Shown: piece by piece, positions 1 through 12,239 of the stretch
Position numbering within the stretch: the stretch's first letter is position 1
Layout of the letters: each line of letters starts with the position of its first letter
Assembly: GCA_026929865.2 (NCBI GenBank)
Contig: CM049398.1
Location: forward strand, 21,241,501-21,305,500
Length of the DNA: 64,000 nt
Direction: 5' to 3'
Source: Hyperoplus lanceolatus
Taxonomy: Eukaryota > Chordata > Actinopteri > Uranoscopiformes > Ammodytidae
The notes under the pieces: generated by a model
The model's input: the letters and a program-made list of their open reading frames with translations, nothing else
Databases searched by the model: none
What the model was told of the DNA's origin: nothing
Position numbers and translations under genes: made by a program

Positions 1-494
1 TAGAGGCTGTGGTACATGTGCTTGTAGATCCTCTTGGACTTCCTGTATCGGTGCAGCAGACGACACAGGATCCTCATGCGGCGAACCCAAGGCAGCTTCT
101 TAGGCATACAGGCGTTGGCTTTACACTTTCTCTTGCGGACTCCAATGTGTCTTGCCTTACGACGTAATTGCGTGTTCTTGCAGCAGTGTGCCAGGGAGTG
201 GACTGTGACAGGTTTGTGAATGATTAGACCATAGTTCACAATGCCGATCTCATTGGTCTCGTTGGGATCCCTCTTCTTCTTGCCGCAGTGCAGGACGTGG
301 GAACGTTTCAAAGCTTGTTCCCTCTTGCTTGAAACTAGACGACATCTAGGAGAGCAGAACCGTAACGGAGCCAGTACGCTGCTCCCGTTTCTTGAAAGGT
401 GTGCGATCGTCGTACAGTGTGTTTGTCTTGTAGACGTTGACCTCGGACGGTTTGTGAACTGTTCCTAAGCTAACTTCACCCACAACGACCCAGC

Positions 495-1652
495 CTATAG
501 GTCTAGCCATTGAGCGTAAGGCACGTTGTGGGGCCCATTGATTTGCTTGCCGACCTTGTGCACCCTTAAGATATCTCTCCCTAAGAGCAGAAGGATAGGA
601 GCGTCTTGATCTACAGGTCGAATCTTGTTAGCAACTGGCTGTAGATGTAGATGCTGCTGTGCAATCTCTGGACAGGGAATTTCTGATCTCTCGACCGGCA
701 CCATATTACACTCTATTAAGGGTGGCAAGGGAAGTTGCAGCTTCCCGTCCATGGACTCAATGACAAAGTTAACAGCTCGCCTACCTGAAGTCTCTGCTTC
801 CCCGGAACATATTTTCAGGGTGTATCGGGTGGGGCTGCTTTTTACTTTGAAGATGTTGAATAATTTTGTCTTGGCAAGAGATTTGTTTCTTTGTTCATCC
901 AGCACTGCATACATAGTGGTTGCCTTCTCCTTTTCTCCGGCAGGATATACTTTAACTAAGCAGATCTTTGAGCATGAACGTGAGCCATGTAGGTTGCCAC
1001 AAACCTCTGTACATTTGGATGTCACTGAAAAGGATGGACTTTCAGTTTGCTCCCCGCTCTCATCTTTGTAAGCCGTAGCACAGGTATCAGGAGGAGGGCC
1101 TGGATGCAGTGCAGCAATGTGTTTGTCACTGTTGCATTTGAAACACTTGACTGTGATCATGCAATCTTTTGCGATGTGTTTGCGGGATCCACAACATTTA
1201 TAGCAGTAAGTTTTGCGCTCTTCTAGGGTCTTTTCTCTAAAGAGCTTACATTTTTTCAGTGGGTGGGGCTTCTTGTGTATTGGACACTCACGATCTGGTT
1301 CCTCCAGTGTTTTCCAAGCAAACCCAGTGTCAAAGCCAGATGTCTCTTCGGGGACATCTGTTTTGTGTACAGCTACAGAGGGTTTACTATTGTACGTCAA
1401 AGGCCTTTCCGTCTTGGAAAAAGGTTTGCTGCTGGAGGGGGAAAAAACAAAGCTCAGATAATTTTTTATCTTTGCCTGTTGTCGCACAAATTTGGAGAAG
1501 AAAGTGAAAGGAGGGAAGGCTCTTTGTACTTGCTTCCAACTTTCATCCATCGCTCTTGTAGAGGATAGGGCAGATTTTCCACAATTTGTTTTATCCCACG
1601 AGCAGTGTCCATATACGAGAGCCCCGGCAGAGCGCCATTTTCTTTGGCGCAC
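495..1652 (-). pseudogene. BEL/Pao zinc-knuckle and protease segment
   Basis: This frame contains a Cys/His cluster (CPIHKKPHPLKKC, then CYKCCGSRKHIAKDC, then CFKCNSDKHIAALHPG), that is, one clear CCHC knuckle plus a second imperfect one. A retropepsin-like region follows, with LDEQRNKSLAKT at the expected active-site position. BEL elements commonly have LLDxQSN there rather than the canonical DTG. The segment ends with LLGRDILRVHKV and NGPHNVPYAQWLDL, close to the protease/pol boundary of fish BEL elements. The first stretch of the frame (above about 1530) is antisense noise before the frameshift. It would provide nucleic-acid binding and polyprotein cleavage in a live element. Confidence 0.75.
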
Positions 1653-2762
1653 TCAAGCTCAAGGAGAATATCGCCTAGCTCTCTTAGCTTGACATTATCC
1701 TTGTTCCTAAGCCTCGGGAAGAGTTCAATTCTGCTGAAGAGTGCGTCTTCGATGACCTCTGGTGCCCCATAACACTCTTCCATACGTTGCCAGACCATGT
1801 TTACGCCTGCTGCAGGATTACGGACGTGTACTGCACGGTTTCTCTTTGCTTGCTCCGATGAGTCAGGTCCAAGCCACTTTGTCATCAGATCCAGTTCTTC
1901 TCTGGCTGAGAGATTCAAGTCAGTTATGGCACTTAAAAAAGAGGCTTTCCAGGACCAATAATTTCCAGGCTTATCATCAAATTGAAGAAGACCAGCACTC
2001 ACCATTTCTTTACAGATGAGATATCTTGCAAAGTCATGTGCACCTTGCGGATCAGGTAGGTACTCTTTTACAGGATAGGCTGGATGATTTGGGGTAGTAT
2101 GAAGGTAAGTATTACTTTTATTGGTTGTTGGCTCTTTTTTAATGTGTTCAGAAACTGGCGGTGTGTTCCAATGTACACCATGATGTGTTTCGGTTTTAGC
2201 TTTCGGCAACTCCACTGTATTTGTTCTTTCCTTAGGGGCTTCCTGTGCTACGTGCGTCGAAAGTAGGTCAGAACGAATAAACTCAGACTGCTGTTGGACG
2301 TACTCCGTTGTGCGTTGGAGAACACTAAAGGTCTTCACCTACGCTTTTGCGACTGAGCTCCCCGCTTTCAACTTCTGCTTCTTCATAAGCTTCAGCTGTA
2401 GCTGCAGCAGCAGCTCTTTGGCACTGGAGTAGGTGGAGACTAGCATCGCAGTTAGCTTTCTGCTTTATGTCAGCTTCTTGTTTTAGCTTGCTAGCTTCTA
2501 GGTCTGCTTTCAGCTTTATCATGTCAGCTTCTTTTTCAGCGAAAGCTAGTTGAGCTTGGGCTGCTTTTGCCTTAGCGTAAGCTTTTGTAGCTGAGGAGGC
2601 TGTTGATGAGGATTTTGATGATGCTCTGGATGCATGTGATTCAGCATCAAATGCTTGAGGCTGTTCCAGCACATTAGTTGTTTGACCTGCAACCTCTGCT
2701 TGTGGTTCCGCACTAGTTCCGTCTTGAACTGTAGTGGGGTATTCCTTGTACACGTGATACAA
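1466..2762 (-). pseudogene. BEL/Pao gag remnant, frameshifted
   Basis: The 2762-2325 segment codes for a low-complexity start rich in Ser, Ala and Lys, with heptad-like Ala/Lys/Glu stretches typical of fish BEL gag N-termini. After a frameshift near 2330 the reading continues at 2338-1466 (about 290 residues). That part has a Trp-rich core (motif NYWSWKASF) and the segment RIELFPRLRNKDNVKLREL, which resemble the DUF1759 gag domain of Pao-type elements. It forms the capsid-like shell of the retroelement in an intact copy. A second shift near 1500 moves the frame into the zinc-knuckle segment. The shifts mark it as a dead copy. Confidence 0.75.
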
Positions 2763-3682
2763 TCGTTTTTTTAAAATTCTTAAAAACGTTTGTACTGTAT
2801 GTGTGTGAGAAAGATGGAGGTTGTCCCTCTTCCCAACACTGTGCAGAATATTAAGCAGATGCGACAGTGCAAATGATAAATAGATTAAACTGCATTCAAG
2901 TTGTCACACAATTTTCTGTCTTAAAAGCACTCAGACAAATGTGATCCTGAGGCTCCAGCTGTGAAGTCTGTGAATAAGCTTGTGATTCCTTCAACTAAGT
3001 ATTGTTGGATGTATCTTACATAAGAGCTCAGTAGCTGAATGGAATTGCCAACTGTATCGCATCACAAATGTCATATTGCGAATTACTAGGACTTTGAGAG
3101 ATCTAAAATTAAACTGTTGTTAGGGATGGTTTCAATGGTGACAAACTGACCCGGAAAAAAAACATGATAAAAAACTACTGAGCGCATGAAAATGAGGTTG
3201 CTAAACATGTATGTTGAGATTGACCCTAAAATGTGAAAACATTAAAGAGTGCTATTTGCTCAATGAAAAATAAAGATAAAAGCTTATTGAAAAAGGTATA
3301 GCGAGATTGCTGAGGACTGCAGATATGCACAATAATTATTCCTTTTGTCTCACTGGCAAAACAATTGTTGAATATACCTATTCGCAGAAAGTCCTAAAAT
3401 AAAAAACTGAAGACATTTTCGTGGTACATCTGTCTGAGCTGAAACAGTCACCGGGGTAACACTTTTCCCAATGTCACCATGGGAACACAGCCCGGATGTG
3501 TGTGTACAATCACATGCACACACATTTTATACAAATGCATTGACACACACAGATGTATGCGAGAACACACACACCATTCGCCCACACAGAAAGAGAACGG
3601 TGACAGGTTATAAAACCAGGTAATACAATAGAGAGAAGGACCCTGCTAAGATTTGGGGTAAAGGTTAGTGAGCTGTCGGGGG

Positions 3683-3717
3683 ATGTGTGTGTGTGTGTGT
3701 GTGTGTGCGTGCGTGCA
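3683..3717. repeat. (TG)n/(CGTG)n microsatellite
   Basis: An uninterrupted TG run passes into a few CGTG units. It sits in intron 2 of ARHGEF17. Confidence 0.9.
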
Positions 3718-3906
3718 TGTATGGCGTGTGGGCAGAAAATGCTGATGACAGTCAAATGTAACAAGGTTAGCAGATTAGCCTGACAGGATGAATAACAATT
3801 AGTGGATTAAAACCACGGTTACCTACATTTGAAATGCATATCCTCAGCAATCTGTGAATCCATAATGGTGTGTTTTATTCTGCGTTTGTGTGTTTGTAAG
3901 CAGATG

Positions 3907-3964
3907 TGTGTGAGTGAGTGAGTGAGTGAGTGAGTGAGTGAGTGAGTGAGTGAGTGAGTGAGTG
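3907..3964. repeat. (GTGA)n tetranucleotide array beside a splice donor
   Basis: About fourteen GTGA units run without interruption. On the minus strand the array reads (CACT)n and begins 7 nt after the donor GTACGCA of ARHGEF17 exon 2. Its pyrimidine- and CA-rich sense-strand sequence therefore lies right beside the 5' splice site. Confidence 0.95.
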
Positions 3965-3971
3965 TGCGTAC

Positions 3972-4049
3972 CTGTATGAGAGTGCGTAGTGACTCCACAT
4001 ATGACTGTTCTGTGTCGAAGAGGGTCATCATCACATGTTTCCTCATGTC
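3972..4049 (-). CDS. arhgef17: ARHGEF17 coding exon 2: start of the DH (Rho-GEF) domain
   Basis: On the minus strand the acceptor TATCTTCACAG is followed by 78 nt (26 codons, GAC ATG AGG AAA ...) and then the donor CAG|GTACGC. Both ends are phase 0, matching the phase-0 donor of exon 1. The peptide contains RKHVMMTLFDTEQSYVESL, which matches the first helix of the ARHGEF17/TEM4 DH domain as I know it from human (MRKHVAMTLLDTEQSYVES). With exon 1 it covers residues 1758-1783. The DH domain catalyses GDP release from RhoA-type GTPases in the cytoplasm and near actin. The remaining DH, the PH-like and the C-terminal beta-propeller-like parts must be encoded below base 1. Confidence 0.95.
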
Positions 4050-5133
4050 CTGTGAAGATAGAAGAGGAGGTCAATCTTCACTTCATTTAGATATATCTTT
4101 TACCCACATTCATACTGTCATTAGTTTTCTATCTAAAACCAAATATGAAGACACCAAGCTGCACCTAAAGATACTGAAAACACTTGACATGTACACTTTG
4201 TTTTGGGCTATATGTCATGTTCACTACGCAGAAAATAGTGTGTTTCAAATGCAATTAAAAAAAGTCAATGAGTCTTAACAAGCACCCACAGTTTGGAATA
4301 AAGGAAAATGGAATTAGTAAGTAAGTAATCTCCCATGACATAGAAAAAGCCTCGAAAGGTCTTTAAGCTTTAATTAAGTAGGTACAGCCCAGTTTATAGT
4401 GTTTAAGGCTGAAGGTCTAATGTCAGGTTTTTGTCACAGGTCTGACAGGATTTAATTTCTTGTTAGAATAATCAAATGACTGTAGCCTTGATTCATTCAA
4501 CTAATATAGCAGGCTGCATGGAAGCAAGAGGAAAATAACTAAAGATACTAGTGGAAAGACAAATGGAAAACCTTGAGATTTAAACAAACAAGATAGCCTG
4601 GATTTGACAAATAGCCTAATGCACATGCACACCCACGTAATCCTCTAGTACAGGGTTGTTTCACTGACTGCAGTAACATACTGTATATAAATATTGGAAC
4701 TATGAATGTTAATATCATTCAATCTTATACCAACATTGATTCGCAGTAGTCTATCAAGGCAAAATAATGAGACAATGGAATTGAGTATGAGCAAGCAGGA
4801 AAATGCAAACTACATTTTATATGGGATTGTGTATATTTACTTTGCTGATACGCGAAACATAGCTCGAACAAACAATCTTTCCTCTCTAGCTTTTTAAATC
4901 TCCTATTTCTGATGCTCCATCTTTAACATTGTTTTTTCTCGTTGTATGCGTACTGCTTAGACCACCGGGAGCAAATCCAACACTGACTGACATTCTGGTT
5001 CCTGGAAGTGTGGGATTGAAATATTAGATATTAAAATGTCAGTGTGCTTTATTGTAAATATTATTGTAAATATTATTAGTCGGGAGGCAAACAGACAAAA
5101 CTTCAGAGATGACGCGATTGTTGCACATTCAGA

Positions 5134-5137
<4 letters not shown>

Positions 5138-5161
<24 letters not shown>
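5138..5161. repeat. (CA)n microsatellite
   Basis: Twelve CA units in intron 1. Confidence 0.9.
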
Positions 5162-5168
<7 letters not shown>

Positions 5169-6493
5169 GGGGACCGAATTAGAGGTCACTGAGGCCAGTA
5201 AGTCCAACGAATAGTAAAGCATGATTCAGCAGTTCCCTCAATCAATGACTCATGATTTATGGATGCAATTGAATGAGCCGCTCCGACACACATTGGACAC
5301 ACAAACCCAACACGTTAATGCCAAGAAGTAAAGTCAAGGAGCCGGAGATATGCATGGAGTGTTCCATACAGATCTTGGAAAGGTTTCACATATTATCCCA
5401 GGGGGTCTCCCAAAATATGTGTGTACTGAACAGGACTTAAAAATGTCAGATGCAGCCACAGGCAAAGCCCCAATGGTGCATATATAACCACAATAACTAT
5501 ATTTCTCTCTCTCTCTCAATGTCTTTCACACAGAGGCCACATAAATACACAGAGGAGGATTTGTGTCCCTGTTGCCCTGCTCCCCTCTGCCAGCACCACT
5601 GTGCCCTATAAATAACCATAACAATGACTTCCCAGAAAGAGCATGTTTAGTGTCTTGGCATCTGAAGGGATCCCAGGGGCGCTGCGGGGTACCGCCGGAT
5701 GCTGAAAGGTGGCGTGAGGATGGAGGAGTGTGTGATACTGGTTGTGTGTGAGAGAGAAAATGCATGAAAGTGACTGAGTCGAAAGCGTGAATTAATGGGC
5801 AACAAAATAGTGCAGAAAAGCATTATCGTTGGTTTAAGTAGTGAATGTTAGGTTGATTTTGATAAGCCACCGGGGAGTCTTTTGTCATATTTATTTTGCT
5901 TAGGATCAAGACTGTTCAGTCCCAGTCTACTCTGCCTTTAGATATAAACACAAACACAATGGAGTGGAGGAGCGAATAAATACAGGGCTAAAGGCTAAAT
6001 AGGGAAACGCACTATAACACAGTAATCACCAGTTTATATTCCCAAATTACCCTCCAAATGGAATCACTCATCCATTCAAAGTACACAAGATACTGATAGC
6101 AGTAGCAAGACACAGTGAATCCCATTTCTCAAATGTTATTTTACTAGGCTTGTATCGGTAGGGAAATGGGTGGTCGAACTCCGAAACTATTGCACCTACA
6201 TGAAAGGTAATAAGAAGGCGGAGAAGACTTTAAATGTGTTATGATGATTTTGATTTAATATTGTATTTTAAATTATCTTTAATAAATGGTCTTCAGTTGA
6301 CTTCAGTTCTTAGGTTCTGTGCCTTTATTGGATTACACATACGCACACACACACATGAATTAAAATAAGGAATGCTAGTTTAATTTTGTTTGTAGGGTCA
6401 CCACAATACCCCAGCTGAAAGGCTGAATGTTCACAGGTTTAGAGAGTTTAGAGCTGAAGTCAAGTCCAAGTCTTTGGTGCAGTCTGAATGTAG

Positions 6494-7120
6494 CCTTACG
6501 GCCTCTGCACACATCCTGCGTCTACCTCTGGAGCGCGTCGCCTTACCTTACTGCATGCGTCTCTCGGACTTTTCTCGGACACACATGGAACGTCTCAGCA
6601 GCTGCTGCTGCTGCTTCAGCGCTGCTTCTAAAAGCCCTATCTTTCTACATAGAGTTTTCATAGATAATTCCCATTAAAAATGAAGTTCTTTCATGTCATT
6701 TATGATGCATATGATTTATATTGAGTCTAATATTGAGTCTGGACACTAATCTGTGCGCCCCATTGCCTTTTTTTTTTCCTACATTTTCCTTGTTGGAAGT
6801 TTTATTTTGAAAGGGACACACCAGGAAATGGTGAAACTACAGCGAAAGCTGCCGGTGTGAAGTCAATAGGACTCTCAGCAGAGTATTTCTCTATCAGTTA
6901 AAGCAGAGAGACCCGAGAGAGACGCGCGGCTCTCACAAAAAAATAGGCGAGCCTCCTGAGGTAAAGGGGAGCGTTGCTGCAGACGTGCCTCCGACGCGCA
7001 TCTGCAGTGCGTCTGAGGTTGGATGTGTGCCCGCTCTAGGTTGATTACACGGTCAGTGACAAAAAGTCAGACGCAAGGTAGACGTGCGGTAGAGGTAGGA
7101 TGTGTGCAGAGGCCGTTAGG
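6494..7120. mobile_element. Non-autonomous DNA transposon (MITE) with about 40-bp imperfect TIRs
   Basis: The left end CCTTACGGCCTCTGCACACA is mirrored at the right end by TGTGTGCAGAGGCCGTTAGG. The match extends inward through TCCTGCGTCTACCTCT on the left and AGAGGTAGGA on the right with mismatches. The interior (about 550 bp) has no long frame. I found no convincing target-site duplication, so the superfamily is open. Confidence 0.65.
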
Positions 7121-9099
7121 AGCAGAGGAACACACTCTGTATCCATGCCACTATGACTCACATCAAGAGTCACTGTTGTTGCTGTGTCATGGAGGTCGAG
7201 GAATTATTTGCTGTACTCTAGTCATCCGATTTAATTCCATTTTCTAAGTCCAAAGTTTTCACTTTCTTGAGGGCATGGAATTAACTGTCAAAAGATTGGA
7301 GAGGTTGTAGTCCATCCCAAATTCTAATTATTTACGTAGATCATTTTAAAAGGTGGAGTAAGTGAACCAAATCTAAAACACTTTTAGTCAATATCAGTGA
7401 ATATCTCCTCCAATAACAACAAGCTTTCTCGTGAATGGCTAACTCCACTTTTAAACACTTTATTTTCAAGTAACATTTTGAATGCCCTTCCTTTTGCATC
7501 TGATATGTACAAGGAAAACCGTGTGTGCAGAAACTGCTAAAGTACTGCAGGTCAGAGTTGAACCAGGAAGTTAGTACGAAACTGTGCTGGATGGACAAGT
7601 TTGGGTAATCATTTTAGTTAACCTTTGTTTCTTTCAGGTTAAGTTTGAATGACATGGAGCTTTGTTTACAACTTTTATGAACACTGTATCTGAACACTGA
7701 GAATAATTTGGGCTTTAGCCGCAACAGGAACAACGGGCAGGTCACAGCCTATGCTTGTATTTGTTTTTACCACTGTCGACATAAATATCCATCAGAAAAA
7801 AAGGAAAAAAAAACATAGACATTAGTAAATCGGGTACATGGGGAACAAATAATGGCCATGTGACTGTAGCCTTGCCATGAAGCACTATTCTTTTTTGACT
7901 GAGGCAGTTCAGTTCCACGTGAGTAGTGTCAGTCATTTTCCACTCTAAAACAAACAACGGACGACACCCAACAGGTGTGTCGTGTTGACTTAATGTGCAG
8001 TATCTAAGCACTAATATACTGTGCTTTCAAATAATCTTGCTAATTGTCCTCATTTGCGGGGAACGGCAGGAAAGAAATTCACAAAATATCAATTTGTGAA
8101 AGTCGATTGGATTTGCTCACGTATAACAATACAAAATGTGTAGAGCTGAAGTGTTAAGAGAAACAGCTAAGCACACACTTAAATCTTGATGATCACTTGT
8201 TGAAAGAATTACTGATTGCTGATTATGTGACTGCCTTTTGCCTCCTGCTATGGTATGACTCTTGCTTGTGTCAATGTTGGTCTCAGTTCACTTTGGATTA
8301 CTTTATTAGGAGACAGTACAACGCATAATGTGCATACCGTTGCTTGAATGTCTTTGTGATCGACGTCTGAATTACTATCATTAAAGCATCTATCTCCTAA
8401 ATCTATCTCCTAAATTAAGTATCCTTCAACAACCTAAGAGTCGACTATTTTTCAAAGACGAAATCATAGCTTGAAATTATTTGCAATGAGATAACTTTGA
8501 TAACTTGAACAACCCAGATCTCAGGAATGATGTGGCCCAAGGAGCAAGAACGCGTTTGTGTAACTGAATGGGCCCAAAAAAGCCTGGTTTGTTAGTACAT
8601 CACAGTCTGCTCTTATGAGATTGGAATTCCCAGGGTCACAAAAAAGCAGTGGTATGCCATTATATGTAAAGTGTAAGAAAGGTGCATGGTTATTCTCAAC
8701 GCAGCTGCAATCTCAAATGCTAAACCCACTTGGTAAATCAGGGGAACAGTGTTAAATGTGACAGGATAGATGGCTCAATGGAGGTGGCCCGTTAAGTGCG
8801 TTTTTCAGAGAGCGAAATGTCTGAAAGTGCTTGTGCGTGTGTGTCGGTACGGTAGTACAGCATGTTCTCATGTGTCCCTCTGTGAGCTGTTGTGTCTTGA
8901 TATAATAGTGTGGTGTGGTCACAGGGGGTCCATAAAGTAAGTTATTCCTCACAACCGCAGCCAAACATTACAGTAGAAGACAGCATTGCTTAAAGCAGGG
9001 GTTTTCAAAGTGTGAGAGTGAGCCCCCCCTCAGAGAAAACTGTGGCGCTGCACCCGTGCGGCGACAAGCAGCAGTAGTAGTGTGTCTGTTGTTTTGTTT

Positions 9100-9367
9100 T
9101 TTAACGTGGATTAAATTAGGGTAGTAGCTTTGTCTTTCTAAAGCAATGTAAATGATTATATTCCATGATGTCTCCCATATGTTTTTATGCTTTAATGTTT
9201 TTTTTTGTTTTTTTGTTTTTTTGATGTTCTGTGTTTTGTATTTAGTATGATTATTTGTCTGTTGTGTGACATTGTGCTTATACTACTGAATGCAGAACAA
9301 ATTGCCCCTCGGGGACAATAAAGATTGATCAAATCAAATCAAATCAAATCAAATCAAATCAAATCAA
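9100..9367 (+). mobile_element. LINE 3' tail with (AAATC)n end
   Basis: A T-rich 3' UTR-like stretch ends in TTGCCCCTCGGGGACAATAA and then AGATTG followed by about seven ATCAA units. The CCCCTCGGGG stem-loop before AATAAAG and a terminal short repeat are typical of fish CR1/L2-like LINE 3' ends. The copy is 5'-truncated with no coding part. The left edge is approximate. Confidence 0.6.
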
Positions 9368-9380
9368 ACATTTCAGCGGA

Positions 9381-9616
9381 CAGTTGATTAAGTTGACAGC
9401 AAGAAAATTTACTTTTACATGCAAAATACCTATTTTGGTGAAAAAACATGCTTACCACAGCACCATGAGGTCCTCTCTTTCAGGGCCAAGGGGAAATGAG
9501 AGGGGCTTGAAAACATATATCTCACATGACCACAAATGTTTTCCGTTGCCTAGATACAGGGGGTGGCTCACATTACCCGATGCCTCAGATTCCCCCGTTC
9601 TCCCCTATATATTTTT
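9381..9616 (+). mobile_element. Terminal fragment of the DNA element also found at 35075-36311
   Basis: About 235 bp match the complement of 35075-35301 with only scattered differences. The match ends at the same terminus (CCGTTCTCCCCTATA here, TAGGGGAGAACAGGGG there). Only this one end is present, so it is a truncated copy inside the hAT nest. Confidence 0.75.
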
Positions 9617-10535
9617 TTTTTCACATACTCATCCGCGCCCCCCCTGCCATAACCCCGCCCCACAGTTTGAAAACCACTGGCCTAAAGTGAGAGTACAGGC
9701 AGGCAGCTTCGTCTATCATTCATGTTGGACTTGATATTACTTTAGCTGTGATTTCAAAGGCCATGATGTGTATCAACTATGTACCGTCCTTCTTTTTTCA
9801 TCAGTTCTGTTAGGAGCATATGAATGCCATACAAACTCCCATTTTTCATCCAGTACCTCAGTCTATACAGATAATTTAGTATTTCAAAGTAGCAGCTCTC
9901 CATCAATCTTTCTAAGTACCCCAGCTGCTTTCAATTGTGTGCTATCAGACATATTATGGGGTAAAAAAAAATAAAATCTCCACGACCATAGCAGCCAAAC
10001 AAAGAGACTTGGACACAGCAGTGAAGGCTGCGTCTGTATCACTTACAGCTTTCTCACAAATAATTATTCACAATGTCTTCTATGGTTTACGAAAATCAAT
10101 GATATTGGATATTAGGGTCTGTAAACTGGTATGTATACAAAGGGTATCTAAACAAAAGGGGCCCATCGTTGCTTTCTTCCACCACAGTACCGTTAGCAGA
10201 TCGTGAGGAGATATATTAACAGATTTTGACACAAGCTTTCTCCAGAATCGCTGACTCCAACTCTTTCCTTTCCTGTCTCATGGCTGTCGTCACACCTCTC
10301 CCTCCCGACCGCCTTCATCCCCACAGCGACCGCATCCCCTGGCAACCGCCTGGCCAACCAAGCAACACAGGCAGCATCCTAGTCCAGGGAGAAATCCTCC
10401 CCATCTCCCATCTCTTCCCCTATTCATCAATACACCTACAGTATGTGAAACACCTGAGCGTGAATCTGTCCTTCACTCCTACTCAAAGCCTCTGCCTATA
10501 AAGCAGGCTTGTGTCGTCATGGCATGCAGTTGTAA

Positions 10536-10538
<3 letters not shown>

Positions 10539-10631
<93 letters not shown>

Positions 10632-10636
10632 TGTGT
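10539..10636. repeat. (GT)n microsatellite, about 98 bp
   Basis: An almost uninterrupted GT run with one GA interruption near its 3' end, in intron 1. Confidence 0.95.
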
Positions 10637-11948
10637 TTCCGTAATTATCAAATTTGCTGGCCCAGAGGCTGCTCTGACCTACTCTGCACCAATCGATAGT
10701 TTTCTCTCTCTTTCAGCGCGCCCACACTATTGATTCACCTCCCAAGTCCTCCATCAACATTGGCTCTTCCAATCTGTTCCTCACACTCACACAATCAATT
10801 CATAAAATGATCAACGTTAACGTGTCTAGGCTCATTAATGGGACTATATAAGTCTGACTACAAAAATATTGCACTAATTTGCATAAACAAAAAAAACAAT
10901 AACTTTTTAAATTTCACTCAAAACCCTTTTTTTTTTAAACACTCCAAAAGCCTTGAAACCTTAGTGAGATCGCTCAAAAAACATGGTTGCCAGGTTCTTC
11001 TCAAGTGCGGGGCTGAACAGCTAATTAACCGTCACTGTTTGACAAACCTAAGTAAATTCATGTAAAAAAATGCCATAATTTTTGGGTTATCCAATATAGA
11101 TATTTCCTTGTTTGTTCCTCCTTTTGTAACATTAAACAAAATATCTTAAGAGTTTTGAATGAGAAGAAAGTCTGCTCTTTTCATGATGAAAGGTTGAATT
11201 TAATTTTCTATATTTTTGTAGTCATGAATGGGATGACATGAAATTAAAATTAAATAAAAAAAAACACTTTGATCATCGTTTGTTCAGATGTGAAAGTGTA
11301 GCTCTGGCTCTTACAAAGATTGACCTCCCAAATATACTTCGGTGCTTTGTGTGGATTAACAGGCTGGGCTAAGCAGAACCGCAGCGGCTGTGTTATGTCG
11401 ACAGTATGTGCATTCACACATGTGTGGCTGTAAATCCAAAATTGTGCCTCCACTCAAACATACATAAATGGAGGTGGACGACTCACACGCACATAGCAAA
11501 AGCTACTGAAGAGACGCTTTAGAAAAATATGCAACAAAGATACTTTATGTTAAGATCATCAAGATACTGTGAAGGAGTGCAGATGGACAGACTACACAGA
11601 GAGAGCGAGAGAGAGAGATTTTGGGGGCAGTGGGTTATTATTTTGGAGAATATTATAGATATGAGAGAGACATGAAGAGACATTTTCAAAGCCAGACAGA
11701 CATATGACAAGAAAAAAAAGCTATTATGCTGGAGGAAAAACACAGGAAAACAGACTAAAATAAAGAGTATTCAATGAAAATGCAGTTTTCTTAAGTGGGA
11801 GAAGACGAGCAAACAAGGAAAAAGTAGATTTAATCATAATAGATCGTAGGATGGCTGTAAACTGGCTAGGACAAGGTGGTGATGACGTCCTACATACACA
11901 CCAAAAAGGTTCAAGACAGGGACCACAAAAGAAAGGAAAACAACCAGT

Positions 11949-12239
11949 CTATACCTCTCTGAGTGGGCTTCCGACACAAAGTCCGTTTCCATTCAAATTC
12001 CCTGCAGGGTTCCCATTCCCGTTGTTGTTGTTGTTTCTCAAATGATCCACAGCATCTCTTTCCACCGCCACCACTTCTCTTCCTCCATCCCTCTCCCCTC
12101 CTCCTCCACCTCCTCCTTCTCTTTGGTCCCCTGTCTTCTCCCCTGTGCTGTCCTTCATTTCCTCCAGAGCGATGCTGAACTGGGCTAAGGTTCGCACCAT
12201 CTGCAGCATACGGAACGCTCCGTGCGTCTGAACGCACAC
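11949..12239 (-). other. Unrecognised minus-strand reading frame, doubtful
   Basis: A 96-codon frame begins with ATG-less readthrough but contains MVRTLAQFSIALEEMKD directly after a possible acceptor (TATGCTGCAG at about 12200). It then passes into Glu/Gly/Arg-rich simple sequence and a (NG)n tract. I do not recognise it in ARHGEF17 or any other family. The low-complexity half argues for chance. It could be an unannotated alternative exon of ARHGEF17, being on the right strand, but I see no strong donor. Confidence 0.15.

Larger units (their letters stand above)
1..2762 (-). mobile_element. BEL/Pao LTR retrotransposon, degenerate, runs off the window edge
   Basis: Three overlapping minus-strand reading frames follow the order of a fish BEL/Pao polyprotein. 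First comes an Ala/Lys/Glu-rich coiled-coil gag start, then a DUF1759-like gag core, then two zinc knuckles followed by a retropepsin-like region. The frames differ (2762-2325, 2338-1466, 1652-495), so at least two frameshifts break the polyprotein. Translation of the minus strand from about 495 down to base 1 still looks like the start of pol but with stops, so the element continues beyond base 1. I could not find the 5' LTR or primer binding site above 2762. The element lies in an ARHGEF17 intron, on the same strand as the gene. Family level is secure; the subfamily is not. Confidence 0.85.
2763..3971. other. ARHGEF17 intron 2 (part), no gene seen
   Basis: This AT-rich sequence lies between the retroelement and the splice donor of exon 2. 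The BEL LTR should begin somewhere here but I could not delimit it. The next ARHGEF17 coding exon, expected to start with the residues following LRTLIQ in the DH domain, was not found between here and base 1. It must lie outside the window. Two microsatellites are listed separately. Confidence 0.5.
8996..9679. mobile_element. hAT-type non-autonomous element carrying later insertions
   Basis: The left end CAGGGGTTTTCAAAGTGTG and right end CACAGTTTGAAAACCACTG form hAT (Charlie/Zaphod-like) terminal inverted repeats. They are flanked by an 8-bp duplication, GCTTAAAG (8988-8995) and GCCTAAAG (9680-9687), with one mismatch. The interior contains a LINE 3' tail and a piece of another DNA element. 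This is therefore a nest of at least three repeats. Confidence 0.7.
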
